Assembly (NCBI GenBank): GCA_015680685.1
Contig: MNCI01034978.1
Location: 117,979 to 181,978 of the forward strand
Length of the DNA: 64,000 bases
DNA from: Gnetum montanum
Lineage: Eukaryota > Streptophyta > Gnetopsida > Gnetales > Gnetaceae
Reading direction: 5' to 3'
The notes under the pieces were generated by a model. The model made no database searches. It saw nothing but the letters and a program-made list of their open reading frames with translations, and was not told the DNA's origin. Position 1 is the stretch's first letter, and each line of letters begins with the position of its first letter. The position numbers and the translations under genes are program-made. Below, piece after piece: positions 11,780 to 23,014 of the stretch.

Positions 11780-13400
11780 TCCTCTAATTCAAGTTTCTCC
11801 AAGATTCAAAAGCTCATGGACCTAAGGAAAAATTAGAGATTTTTAGAAGGACTAAGTCTAAAGAACTACAAAATAGCCTATGCCAAACATGAGCTAGGCT
11901 ATCTTCTTACACATGACATGTTCAAGCTCATGCTAGAATACAAGCAAGTTAATGATCTACCACTTTTCCTTCCCAATCTAGATCATCCAATTGAATTGGA
12001 TAATGAGGAAGCTAAGAAAGTAGTAGAATTGATTATGGAATAAGAAAAGATATAAGAATGCATACATTTATAGATTGAAGAGGTTATGTTAAAAAAATAT
12101 CTAGGATCAACCTCTCAATCCTCACATCACTCTTAAAGGAAGAAGAGAATGTGTGGCCTTTGAATCTTACATTTACTTGATAGATAAAGATGAAGAGCAA
12201 CTAACATGAGAGCTTGGCAAAAGAAATCCATTGTTGCATCACATCCATAACATCATCATTATAGTAGCTTAAAGCACTTTAGTTGAATTTGTTTCTCCTA
12301 CCACAAAGCTATTCAACCTTTCCACAAGCTATATTCCTCCCTACCATTTATTTTCTCCTAACAATTATAGCAATTCCCATTCCATTTTATAATCCTTTAT
12401 TCTACCTTTTGAAACTACTTATATACCCCTCAACCACAACCTACCATACCTCCTTTTTAGTCTATTTCACTCCCTACTTCTACTGTTCCACCCATGTTTA
12501 GCCTTCCCCAATCTGTTACCATGTCTTCCTTTCTTATATACCCATCCCATTCAATCTCATTGTCTATACATGCTCTTAAAACTTTTGGATTCATTTCCTA
12601 GATGCATTCTCCCCTAATATCTTTACTTGTTACCACAACTATTAGCTCCCCTAGAATAGGTTCATAGCTAATGACACTAGTTAATGACATGATGCTCTAT
12701 CTTCAAAACACCAATTAGCAAAAGCATTGAGCATATACAAAAACTCTCATGTTTCCTTGAATTGAATCTTAAGTGATCCCATAAGCTCTATCATTCCCTT
12801 GCTAATCCTACCTAAGGGAATTTTGCTACCAACTTTCACAAAGTACGATGATGAAATAAGAGATCCCATGAATCATGTGATCACATTCAAAAATGAATGC
12901 ATGCTTTTGACCCCTTACCTTAACATTATGCTAAGATGCTTTTCAAATTCTCTTTATAGAAGAGCTTTATATTAGTATAGGTCCCTAGCACATGGATCTA
13001 ATACCTCTCTAGAGAAATTGTTGGAAGCTTTCATTGAATGCTTCAAGTTTAATGTGCCTCAAAGCACAAGTATGATGTCTTTTATTATCATTAAAAAAAT
13101 CCAAATGAGCCCATTAATAAATTTATTTCTTGATAGACAACAACATCAACTAAGCTATCATATCATTTGGAGCAATGCCATGTACAAAACATCTTTGAAG
13201 TTACAGTGATTAACTATATTCAAAAGAGGATGCCTTATCCTAAGCCTCATTCTCTGAATGATGTCTTCCTAGCTGCTAGATGCATTGAAGAAGTTTCTAT
13301 TCAATGTGATGTCTAGGAATTCTTATTAGTCCTTAATAAGGCTAACAAAGCTACAAAACAAGAAATCGACAACCAACCTCTTTAGGTGTATCTTCTTTTA
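11780..13400 (+). pseudogene. Tat element gag remnant
   Basis: Reading across stops and shifts gives a Retrotrans_gag-like stretch. A segment around 12940-13060 resembles the conserved 'Y.SL..GS..S...L..AFIE.FK' pattern (read LLEAFIECFKFN, 13018-13053). A later segment near 13245-13330 reads DVFLAARCIEEVSIQ once a shift is bridged by eye. Gag would form the virus-like particle. No zinc knuckle was identified. The coding region is extensively decayed. Confidence 0.6.
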
Positions 13401-14416
13401 CTAAGGAACAAAATAGTGTTCCCTTAGTTATTTCGTCTTCTTTTACATAACAATGCTAACCTCAAAGGAGTTAAGACCAATACACCAGGATACCTATGAG
13501 GCACTCTCTACTTTTAAACAGTCTTCGTAGGTATGGCCAGCTTAAGAAGAAATAAGTCTTTGATCAAGCAAGAGCACACTACCATCACATATAACTTATA
13601 TTTATGGATCCTTTTCAAAGACATAAAGTTGGCCCTAATGTTCCTAACTAGTATGACTACTAGAAATACTACTACTATCATGAGACTATTGAACATGATA
13701 TAGATAACAATAGGAATCTAAAGGATGACATCTAGGATCTCATAGATAAGGGTAAGAGAGCAGAGAAGAGTGATCCATCCCCTATGCATCTAGGTAATCA
13801 ACAACATGAGATGTTTTAGAATCCCTTGGGAGCTAGAGGTACAATTTCAACTTTTGAGCTTGAATATAAACCTCATAAATCCTTAACTAGGGAGCCTTAC
13901 ATCATCTACTAGTTTGACTACAAATAGCCCCAATAGTCATTGTCATAACCTCAAAAACCTTACATGATCCATTAGTCTGACTATGTTACTATGCCATCAA
14001 AACCAAACTGTTCTTCTTCACCTTCCTATCATATTCATGCTCCACAATCTTGTCACTCTACTCCTATTCCTTAACCTATGTGTCATTCTTATTTATATTC
14101 TATTCCTTATCATGTAGAATCTCAAGATATCTCTTCAACTATTGCATTTCAAACATCCATTCAGCCTTTTCCATCACGTCAAATACAAATCCTTATTCAT
14201 GGTTAGTAAGCTAATGAGTCATGATTAGATAAGTAGAAGGAAAAGGCTACTAATGCACATAAAAAACCTTCTCAAACAATAAAGAGGGTTTCTTTCTAAC
14301 AAAAGTAGGCTAGTTCCTCAAGCAATCTCCTTCCTTTATCCAATCTTGTACAACTAGTTACAATAGCACCTACTCTACAAGCATCTTACCATATGGACAA
14401 TAATGTCTTATAGCAA

Positions 14417-15080
14417 ATGACCATGATTGTTCATTCTAAAGGCATAAACTTGTCCTCATATGACCTCATGGAAACCTTTAAAGAACATCATGTTGTATTA
14501 TATGATGTTCTTAAGAGGACCGTGGTCCCAAGTGACATTTCGACTAAAATGGAAATTATAACTTTCTTTCTCCAAGTTCCTCATTATGAATCAAATAGCC
14601 TGAACTTCCATGGTGAGAACATTAAGACTAACTTAAATATGAGATATTTCTGTCACTTGTTGATCTACATCACCATCAAGGTATCACCTGAAGCTTCAAT
14701 TCCACTAATACATGTTGATGATGTCATTGGATCTAACATGATCACATGGACTATTATCAAGCATCTTGGTCTCTATGATCAGGTAACTTTCAATAAGACC
14801 TATATTAATTTCATCTCTTTTAATATTATGTGAGTAGAAGTTCAAGGTTCCATTAGGTTTCCATTCATGGTAGGTGATTCTGTGTAGTTTGAAGCTCTTT
14901 TCATGACCATATGTGAGTGTCCAAATGTCAATGGAATATTGGGATGCCCTTGGCTAGCTCAACATCGAGTTTTATCTTTGGAACATTAAGAGATATACAT
15001 CCATTTTTGTAACCATAACATAGTCATCTCAGTGAACAAACAATTTTTAAGTATTTCTCACTTAGATCAAGAAGCTCTCC
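14417..15080 (+). pseudogene. Tat element retropepsin-like protease remnant
   Basis: An open 138-codon frame (14417-14833) followed by a shifted frame has the layout of Tat proteases: 'YDVLKRT', then a beta-rich stretch ending in the active-site region. The expected D-(T/D/N)-G-S is degraded to VDDVIGSNM (about 14710-14740). Downstream, 'GCPWLAQH' (about 14944) matches the C-terminal 'LGRPWL' signature of these proteases. The active site is altered and the frame broken, so it is non-functional. Confidence 0.6.
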
Positions 15081-17766
15081 CTTATTAGCTTAGTGGAAAA
15101 TTGGTTGATATTAAACATGAACCTATGGGAAAGCCTATAATTCCTTTTTTTTTTCTAAGAATTTGGCTATAACTATAGATTTGTTAGACTTAAGTGATGA
15201 GTATATCTTCAATATCAAGTTTTTTAATTTATATTTTAAAGAACTTGACATATCCTCACCTAAAAAGAAGGATTCCTCTTATCCTTCCCATTCAATTCCT
15301 TAAAATCTCATTGCAAATGTAATAACATTGGATGTTTAGGTTTTCAAGTCTTTCTTTTCTTGTTTTCCACTTTCTTCTAAGTGATAGACATCTACTAGTA
15401 CCTATTAGAAATACCTTTAATTTTTTATGTTGTTTTTTTTCATTTGGTAATGATGGTTAGTAAACAAACTCCTATTAATATCTATTCCTATCATTTTTAA
15501 TTATTTTTTGTTAAATGGAAATTTTAAATTAATAAATGATTATTAACATAGAATCATGTCGATTTCATAAAAATTAATTGCATAAAGATGGATAGCTTAA
15601 AATGACTTGAAATTTTTTATTTATTTTCATAAATAAATCTTTTAAAGCTTATGCACATCATAACTTTTGACATGACATCTTATTATCTTAATTCTAAACA
15701 CACTTGACTTTTTATAATAATTCTCTATTTCAAATGTATATGACACACAAGATACAACTTAGCAAATTTATTTATCTCCAATAGCTTCCTCCTCTTCTTC
15801 TTCATCAATCTACTTTAAAGTAGGCTCTTCTACTAGTTTCTGGTTGTTCTTTCCAAGGTCTACATGAAAAAATCAAGATGAATAGGTTTGTTTTATTTTT
15901 TTTCTATCAAATGTAATAAAATAAAATGAATTTTTAATGTCCCGATGCTTACCTTGTGTTTTGGTATATATTTCCAGTATCCTCTCTTCTATCTTCTTCA
16001 AACTTATGTTTGCCATGTCTAATGCATTAAAGGCTAAGCCTAGAATCTTTGATAGAATAGTAGCTCACTCTTCTTTGTAGGATTTTAATTCCTCTGCAGT
16101 GATATCATCATCATTTCCTGCTACCATAGGTTCTTCTTGAGAGCCTCCTCCTCCTCCTTCTGGTGCAATGATCACCACACTATTTACAAAATCTTCAAAC
16201 AATTCTTCTAGCTTCGTATGTTTAATAAATAGATTCCTTATTCCCTTCTCTATAAATAGAATTTTATTCTCTTTTAATAACTTGTAGTACACTATTTTGT
16301 ATGATTTCTTATTTATTTGAAGTTTCGTTCCCCAACTCTTCCATGCTATTGTAGAATTCTCAGACCAGTCATGGCCAAGGTTGATCTCTTTCTTTCCATC
16401 AATGCTCTTTGGAATTCTAAAACTTTATTCTTTTCTATCCAAAAAGTATGCAAAGGGAGGTTATGTCTCATCCTGTTTCTACCTCTTATTTTTTATTCCT
16501 CTAATAGCTTTACCTAGCTGAATAACATCTATAGTTGATGCTCATTTTCCTCTTTTTCTTTCCATGGTTACTGTAAGGAGTCTAGGAGTATGACATTTGT
16601 GTTGGCCTACTCTATGACCAATACTTCCATGTCCTTAGCATAATTGAGAGTAACACTTATTTTGTCTATAATAACCTTCTTTGTTATTATGTTTACACTC
16701 ACCTTTGGATCATCTAAGGTCACTTAATCCTTATTTAACTTAATTTTTATCTCTATGTCATAAACAAGAGAACATTAAATTCTCTATCACTAATAATGGA
16801 CATTATTTTATATTAACAATGTTCTAAAATACTTACCTTTTCCTCAAGAGATCAAGTTAAACTTCCTCTTCATATCCTCTGCAAAGCCTTTCAACATCAT
16901 CTGCTTATCCTTTACACAAGCCTAAATCTTCCATTTTATCTCTAGAAAAGAGAAGAAAATGATTAAGTATTTTTTACATTTGTAGAATTAACATATGATT
17001 TTTCAATGTGACATTAATTACACTTACCATATGATGCAAAAAGATTAGAACTAGTCACTTTCTTTATCCACTTACGAACCTTTGTGTCATTCAAAACTAG
17101 TTTGATTAATCAATGAGTGAGCGTATTGGAGGTGGGAGTAGGATCTCCAATTTTTGAAGCTCATCCTGTCCTCTATCCTTGCTATTTTGCTCTTCTTGAT
17201 CTATTTCATCAAGGTTTAAACTAAATAGGTTCGAAAAAGAAGATAAAATTTCTATATCCTCTTTGTTCTCCTTAGATGAAAAGAAGTCATGTAAGAAATC
17301 CGTTTTCTCCATGCTCATACCTTTCTTTTGGCATTTTGAAGGTTGAGTATAATCTCTTAGCTTCTTGTGTCATTACTCTTTTATCATGAGTAACTTCTAT
17401 AAAATAACTAAGTGTTAGTACCATGTTACTTCTAAAAATGTTTTAAAAAAATACACTATGTCAATTACACTTAGCAAAATTTGTTAAACTAATAGATATT
17501 AATAAACTTACTTATTCTTTCTTTTAGTTTCTCTTGGGAGATTTTAACTTCTATGATCTTGGAAGAAATATCTTTCTCCTCACTAAGAAATTTCCTCTTC
17601 CTTGATGTTCATTTTTAAATATAGTTCTAGAGGTACTTTACAAAATCCATTTCTTCTATGCCTCTTCATCTCTACTTATCTTCTTTTGAGATTACTCATT
17701 ATTTTCCTATATCAAAAATCCAACTTCTTTGGTATTTAATGTTAACATAAAAGGACCATTGCCACT

Positions 17767-18684
17767 TGATGAGTCATGGTCTATCAGGTCCTATTATTGG
17801 ACCCCTATTATATGATGAGTCCCATTATCGGACCCTCAATATTGGGCCCTTGTTATCTAATGAGTCCCAATATCGGACCCTCGAGATTGGATACTCGATA
17901 TCGCGACTTGACGCGATATCATGACCTATCTCATTGCCTATAAATAAGAGGTAGTGCCCTTGGTTTCCTTACCCAAACTATTGCAGTTTTTCCTTTTTAG
18001 TCCCTTACCCAAACTATTGCAGTTTTTCCTTCTTAGAGTTAGAATTATTTCTCAATGCATGCCCACAGTGTGATGATTGTAATTATATGGCATCCTTTAT
18101 TCCAGTGTAATGTACTTGGACACACACATGACCGGAAACAAAGATCAAAATTACTTCATCATTGTAGCATTCACTTAGTTTAATTATTTAATTGTTATTG
18201 TTATTTATTGCTTTCATAGTTAATATCTCTTCACCCTAAATTCCTTAAACGTGGAATGTATATGACTTAATCACGAGCATTTAAGTGTGACTACTTGGTA
18301 TCCCAGTAGTATACCTAGGCCATGTGCTTGGTAATCCCAGTGGTAGTCGTGCACGAGGACCAAGATGTGTATGGATGATTAAAGAATGAATGCTCATCGC
18401 ACTTAGGCTAGCTTAGATTCTCTTTCCCTTTTCCTCTTAGCTTAGTTAAAGTTATTTCCCATGACCTTCAAGAGTAGCATTAGTTAGGAACATATCATAC
18501 ACCTCACTCTGGACTAAACCATACGTGACAAAGCAATTACTAGTCTAGGTGGGAAGACAACGAATGGCGATCAACGAGTAACTATCTGGATACCACAACT
18601 AGCCCATCTATGGAGTTCAACTGGATCATGTGTGAAACACTCATATTCGTATGGTTGAGTGTAGGGGTACCTTGCCACTCATCA
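17767..18684 (+). mobile_element. Solo LTR of the palindrome (Athila/Tat-like) family
   Basis: A 918-bp LTR runs from TGATGAG (17767) to CTCATCA (18684). It contains a decayed GATATC array (about 17888-17925), a TATA box 'cctataaataagagg' (about 17938) and the terminal 'gtaggggtaccttgccactcatca'-type end shared with elements 1-3. It is flanked by CCACT (17762-17766) and CCACC (18685-18689), a 5-bp target duplication with one mutation. The absence of internal sequence indicates LTR-LTR recombination. Orientation is plus, opposite to elements 1 and 2. Confidence 0.88.
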
Positions 18685-18689
18685 CCACC

Positions 18690-21600
18690 AATGTTGTAAG
18701 TGAACATTAGACTTTCCAAGTGTTACCATAGTAGGGGTCTCAAGTATACCTTTGAAGCAATATCTTCTTACTTTTTTTCTCCTTGGGTAAATAATATTGT
18801 CACAGCTTTTATTCATCCATAATAGAAGCCAAAATTGAATGTTTGTCTTAATATCTTCTTCTTAACGTTTTTTTGCTCCTGGGACAGTTTCTTTATTTCT
18901 TCCATCACCCCTCGATAGATCATCAATGCATAGTTGGCTACCCCTGCTTGGGTCATTACTCCATATAGCCCATATGACGACATGGGGGCTAGCTCCCACT
19001 TCTAACCTATATTATTGTAAAATAGACTTTCAATGAATAAAGAAAACAACTTCTTTAAGTCTTCATTTGTTTCCTTATGCATGTTAATGGTGTTTCTCTT
19101 TTTTGATCATACCCACTTTTCTATGATTGCAAGTTCTACTGAATCCAGCTTGAAACTATTAATCTTTACTCTCCTCTTTAGGATTCCCAACCAATACCTT
19201 AGTGTAGCTAGATGCTAAGTGATGACAACTTATTTCTAGTCTATACATACAACAAAAACTACTGTCTCCACTAAATAGCTCTTTATTAACCCCACACTAG
19301 GGTAGAGATGCTTTAATCCCAAAGCACATAAAATCTCTGCTCTATTGAAATTATTAAAATATCATACTCTTTCTCCCTTAAATAGTTACTATTGAGCGCT
19401 CTACTCTTTACGATTCGACCTCAACGTAAACTCTTCAACTACTTCTATAACATTAATAAACTTGGCATCACCTATGCTTATTTGAGCTACGAGTAAGCAT
19501 GTCTTATTATTAGTATCTTTGTCTAATTTTAGAAAACATAAATATACAAAAATTAACTTTTTCTACTTAATCATTGGTCTTAGGATGATCCTTGACCACT
19601 TCAACTACTTAGCATTATCTTCATGAACTTCATTCCACATTTGGTGAAGTCATCCTCAATTATTGTACTTGTTCCAAAACTTGTATAGTCTCAATCCCTT
19701 GTACTGCACATCGAAATGAGACATCCTATGAGATCTCCAATTTTGATGTTAGGAGAGATCCCATAACAAGTTTTGCAAAAATGCTAGGTGATTTGGACGC
19801 TACATGTCCAAATCAACAAATCCACATACTAATTGGCTCTAAGTTAGTTTTAGCCAAAATAAGACTAAATTTTCTCAACTCTTGAGCTTGTAACTCATCT
19901 TGCAACAAAACTTTAAGAGGCTAGTGCATTGGACATATCCGTAGATGTCTAAGATCCAAGAACAATGTGCCATCAACACTAAATTTCTGATATTCTCACC
20001 CTTTCCACAAATTTCCCAAGCATTTTCTATACACCAAGATTTCCTTGGATAACTCCTCAATCTTTGATCTTTTCTTGAAGGTTATTTCTATGAGCTTTGT
20101 AGAGAATTTTGGTAGCATTTCTTCCAAGCCTCATAGAATAACTTCTCACCCAAGCCCATCCAGATCACCACATGGAAGTGGATGATGTAGAACTTTAAAA
20201 ATTTTGTAGCCCCTTGCATGCCCAAAGCTTTGGTGGCATAAGCATGCTATTATCAAAGAGAAGCTTGCTTATAATGGGGCCTACTCTTCTTTGCTTATTC
20301 TCAAGGATATTCCTTTTGTCCACTAAGATGAAAAACACAGGCTTAATAACAAGGAGGTTAGGTGCCGCTACAACCCTAAAAAAATAAACATTAAATAGTT
20401 TAGCATCAAAAACAAAATTTTTCATGTTAAAACTACAACTTAATGATAACATCAAAATATATTGAGTTTATGTTAGTTTCATGTTCAAATTTCCCTTTGA
20501 TTGGCAAGGTGATACATTGAAACTTAGTCATCAAACTTTGACATTTTACGTTAAAAAATACTTATTGCAAGATTTTGTTTTATGCTTTTCAATACTTATA
20601 TATTTGGCAAAAACATCAACACATCAAAATTTCCATATCGTGTTCTTTGCTAAAACCCCCCAAAAAGCACATTTTTTCTAAAATTTACAAAAATGATTAC
20701 GAATTTGGCCATGAAAACATTTATTTAGCTACATTTCTACTTGTAGAACTTAATACATATACTAGATTTGGCTTAAACAAACTAAAATTACCAGATTTTC
20801 TACCCTAGTATCATTGTTCGATGCACTATAGCAATGACATGGAAAACCATGATTTCTCTCAAACTAGGTATCAAACCTACTAAAAATCCTTGATGCATTT
20901 TGTATATATTATTTACAAACTAAGAAAAATCTCCACATGCATGAAGTTTCTAGAAATACAACTATCACAACCTAGAATTTATAAAGTTTTAGCTATTTAA
21001 TTTAACTTATGTGATTAACACTTTGATGTTGTTATATGCACTTCAATAGTTTAGCTCTAATTTCCTTGGTTAAATTAAAGGGTAACATTACTATTGTTAA
21101 TGTTATTATTATTTTCCTACATAAGAGAATGTCATTTGCTTGCTAGGATGTTTGTTAAAGTTTTGTATCCTTTATGTCACTACTATTAGAGCTTAGTCAT
21201 AAATCTACTAAATATATTTTATGACTAAATATTGAGATCCAATTACCCAAAGAAGTTTTTCTTTTATTTGTTATCATGTCTTTATAAGTATTTGGCTACG
21301 TTCATTTTATTCTCTAATATTTTAAGTTCAAGTTCTAAACTTCTCTAAAACTACTAAGTAGCATTGAATCCAAACCTAGCATTACATTTAGATAACAAAA
21401 TTGCTTTAAAATCCAAAAATCTAAAACAACCATTACAAAAAACTAAAGAAATAGTGTCAAACTCTCCAAAATTCCTAACTAAGGTTTGGATAACTTACAT
21501 TTGAGCTTTAGGAGGAAGTGAGTAGGGTTAAGAAAGTCCCATGCTACTGTTGGATCTACTCCTGGTTCCCTGTTTGCTACTACTACCAATTGTCATCTTT

Positions 21601-21863
21601 CTCCTTATTTCCTAGATTCATTATCACTTTTATTCTGGTGTAAATAAAAGCTTTGGAACAAAAACCTTTCTTTTCTATTACTTTTATAACTTAGAAACAA
21701 CACACACTAGGAATTTCAACATATGAGATATTTTGATGTCACTTAACTTAGCTTTAAATGTCCTCTCTTTTATATGGAAAATATAACCTTGTGATTCTAC
21801 TCCAAGTGAATATGGTTGCATTTTTGGAATCTCTACTTTAACCTTTGATCTTGAGTTACTTTG
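18690..21863. other. Decayed unassigned DNA (part of the minus-strand inserted unit)
   Basis: No intact gene. The weak minus-strand coding traces here (around 20455-19870 and 21893-21684) belong to the unit described for 15390-30345. Plus-strand open frames near 20481-20808 are low-complexity and carry no motif. Confidence 0.35.
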
Positions 21864-22843
21864 TGATGAGTGGCGAGGTACCCCTACACTCAACCATATG
21901 AAACGAGCGTCGCACGCGCGATTCGGTCGAACTCCGCAGATGGACTAGTTGTGGCAGCTAGATAGTTAGCCTTAGGTCACAATTCGTTGTCTTCCCACCT
22001 AGACTAGTTTTGCATATGTCACATATGGTTTAGTCTAGATGAGGTGTATGATGTGTTCTAATTCTAATGCTACTCTTGATGGCAGTGGAAAATAATATTA
22101 ACTAATCTAAACTAAGAGGAAAAGGGTAAAGAAATCTAATCTAGCCTAAGTGCGACAAGCAACCAATTCCATGATCAACTATACACATCTTGGACTTCGT
22201 GCACAACTGCCACTAGGACTACCAAGCATAGGCCTAGGTACACCGCTGGGATTACTAAGCGCAAACCCCAAATACGCCACTGGGTTACCAAGCGTAGATC
22301 CCACCTAGCTACACCACTGGGCTACCAAGCAGTCACACTTAAATGCTCGTAATCAAGTCGTACTTGTTCCGCTTCTAGGAGTTTAGGGTTGAGAGACTAA
22401 TCGCGATGAGTAACCGATTCCTTAACTAGTCGTACACACTCGTAGATGCTCGTAGTTAAGTCGTACTCACGCCGCGCTATGAAAGCAATGAATAACATTA
22501 AATAAATAACAAAGTGAATGCTGCAATGATGAAGTAATCTCGATCTTTATTGCCAGTCATGTGCGTCTCCAAGTACGGCACACTCGAATAAAGACATCGT
22601 ACAATTACATTCACCACACTGTGGGCAGACACGGGAAAAATTCTAACTCTGGAGGGATCAAACTGCCAGAGCTTCGCTACCCTAAAACTAGGATCCCCCA
22701 ACAAGGGAGAGCCGCCTCTTATTTATAGACATGGCGGCGGACTGCGATATCGCGTACGCGATATCGTAGGGAAGGATGCAATATCGCGTCAGCTGTGATA
22801 TCACGTACACGATATCGCGGCCTGTGCGAACCGCCTCGCATCA
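21864..22843 (-). repeat. Element 1, 3' LTR (left)
   Basis: 980 bp, from TGATGAG (plus-strand left end) to GCATCA. On its own strand it opens with the U3 palindrome array (about 22816-22746, with a perfect 20-bp palindrome at 22746-22765) followed by TATA 'tctataaataagagg' (about 22728-22714). It is about 30 bp longer than the right LTR because the right copy has lost part of the array. Confidence 0.92.
22746..22816. promoter_or_regulatory. GATATC/CGCG palindrome array in U3
   Basis: Four intact GATATC hexamers and one degenerate copy lie just upstream (minus strand) of the TATA box. The core 22746-22765 is GATATCGCGTACGCGATATC, its own exact reverse complement. Equivalent arrays occur at the same place in the other full-length LTRs of the family. 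CpG steps are kept here although the surroundings are CpG-poor, which suggests function as a binding site. Confidence 0.7.
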
Positions 22844-22862
22844 TACCCCCATGACTGAATGA
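22844..22862 (-). other. Polypurine tract of element 1
   Basis: Directly inside the 3' LTR the minus strand reads TCATTCAGTCATGGGGGTA, a G-rich plus-strand primer. The identical 19-mer occupies the same position in element 2 (38662-38680). Confidence 0.8.
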
Positions 22863-23014
22863 AAACTTGTTCTCAAGTTACAAGGAGAACAAGCTTCAGT
22901 GATTACACAGTGGATAGGTATAGGATTATTAACTAGAAAAAGAAATGGACTAATGCCGTAGTGTGGGAAGACACAACACAAAGAAAAAATGCTACAACTA
23001 CAAAAATGTGGAAC

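Noticed and set aside
16065-16292. Stand-alone small gene on the minus strand (Gly-rich, acidic end)
   Set aside because: It is one piece of a longer decayed coding trace with intron-like gaps. There is no independent start context or domain.
20481-20808. Plus-strand membrane-like small proteins
   Set aside because: AT-rich low-complexity frames without motif, opposite to the better-supported minus-strand traces.
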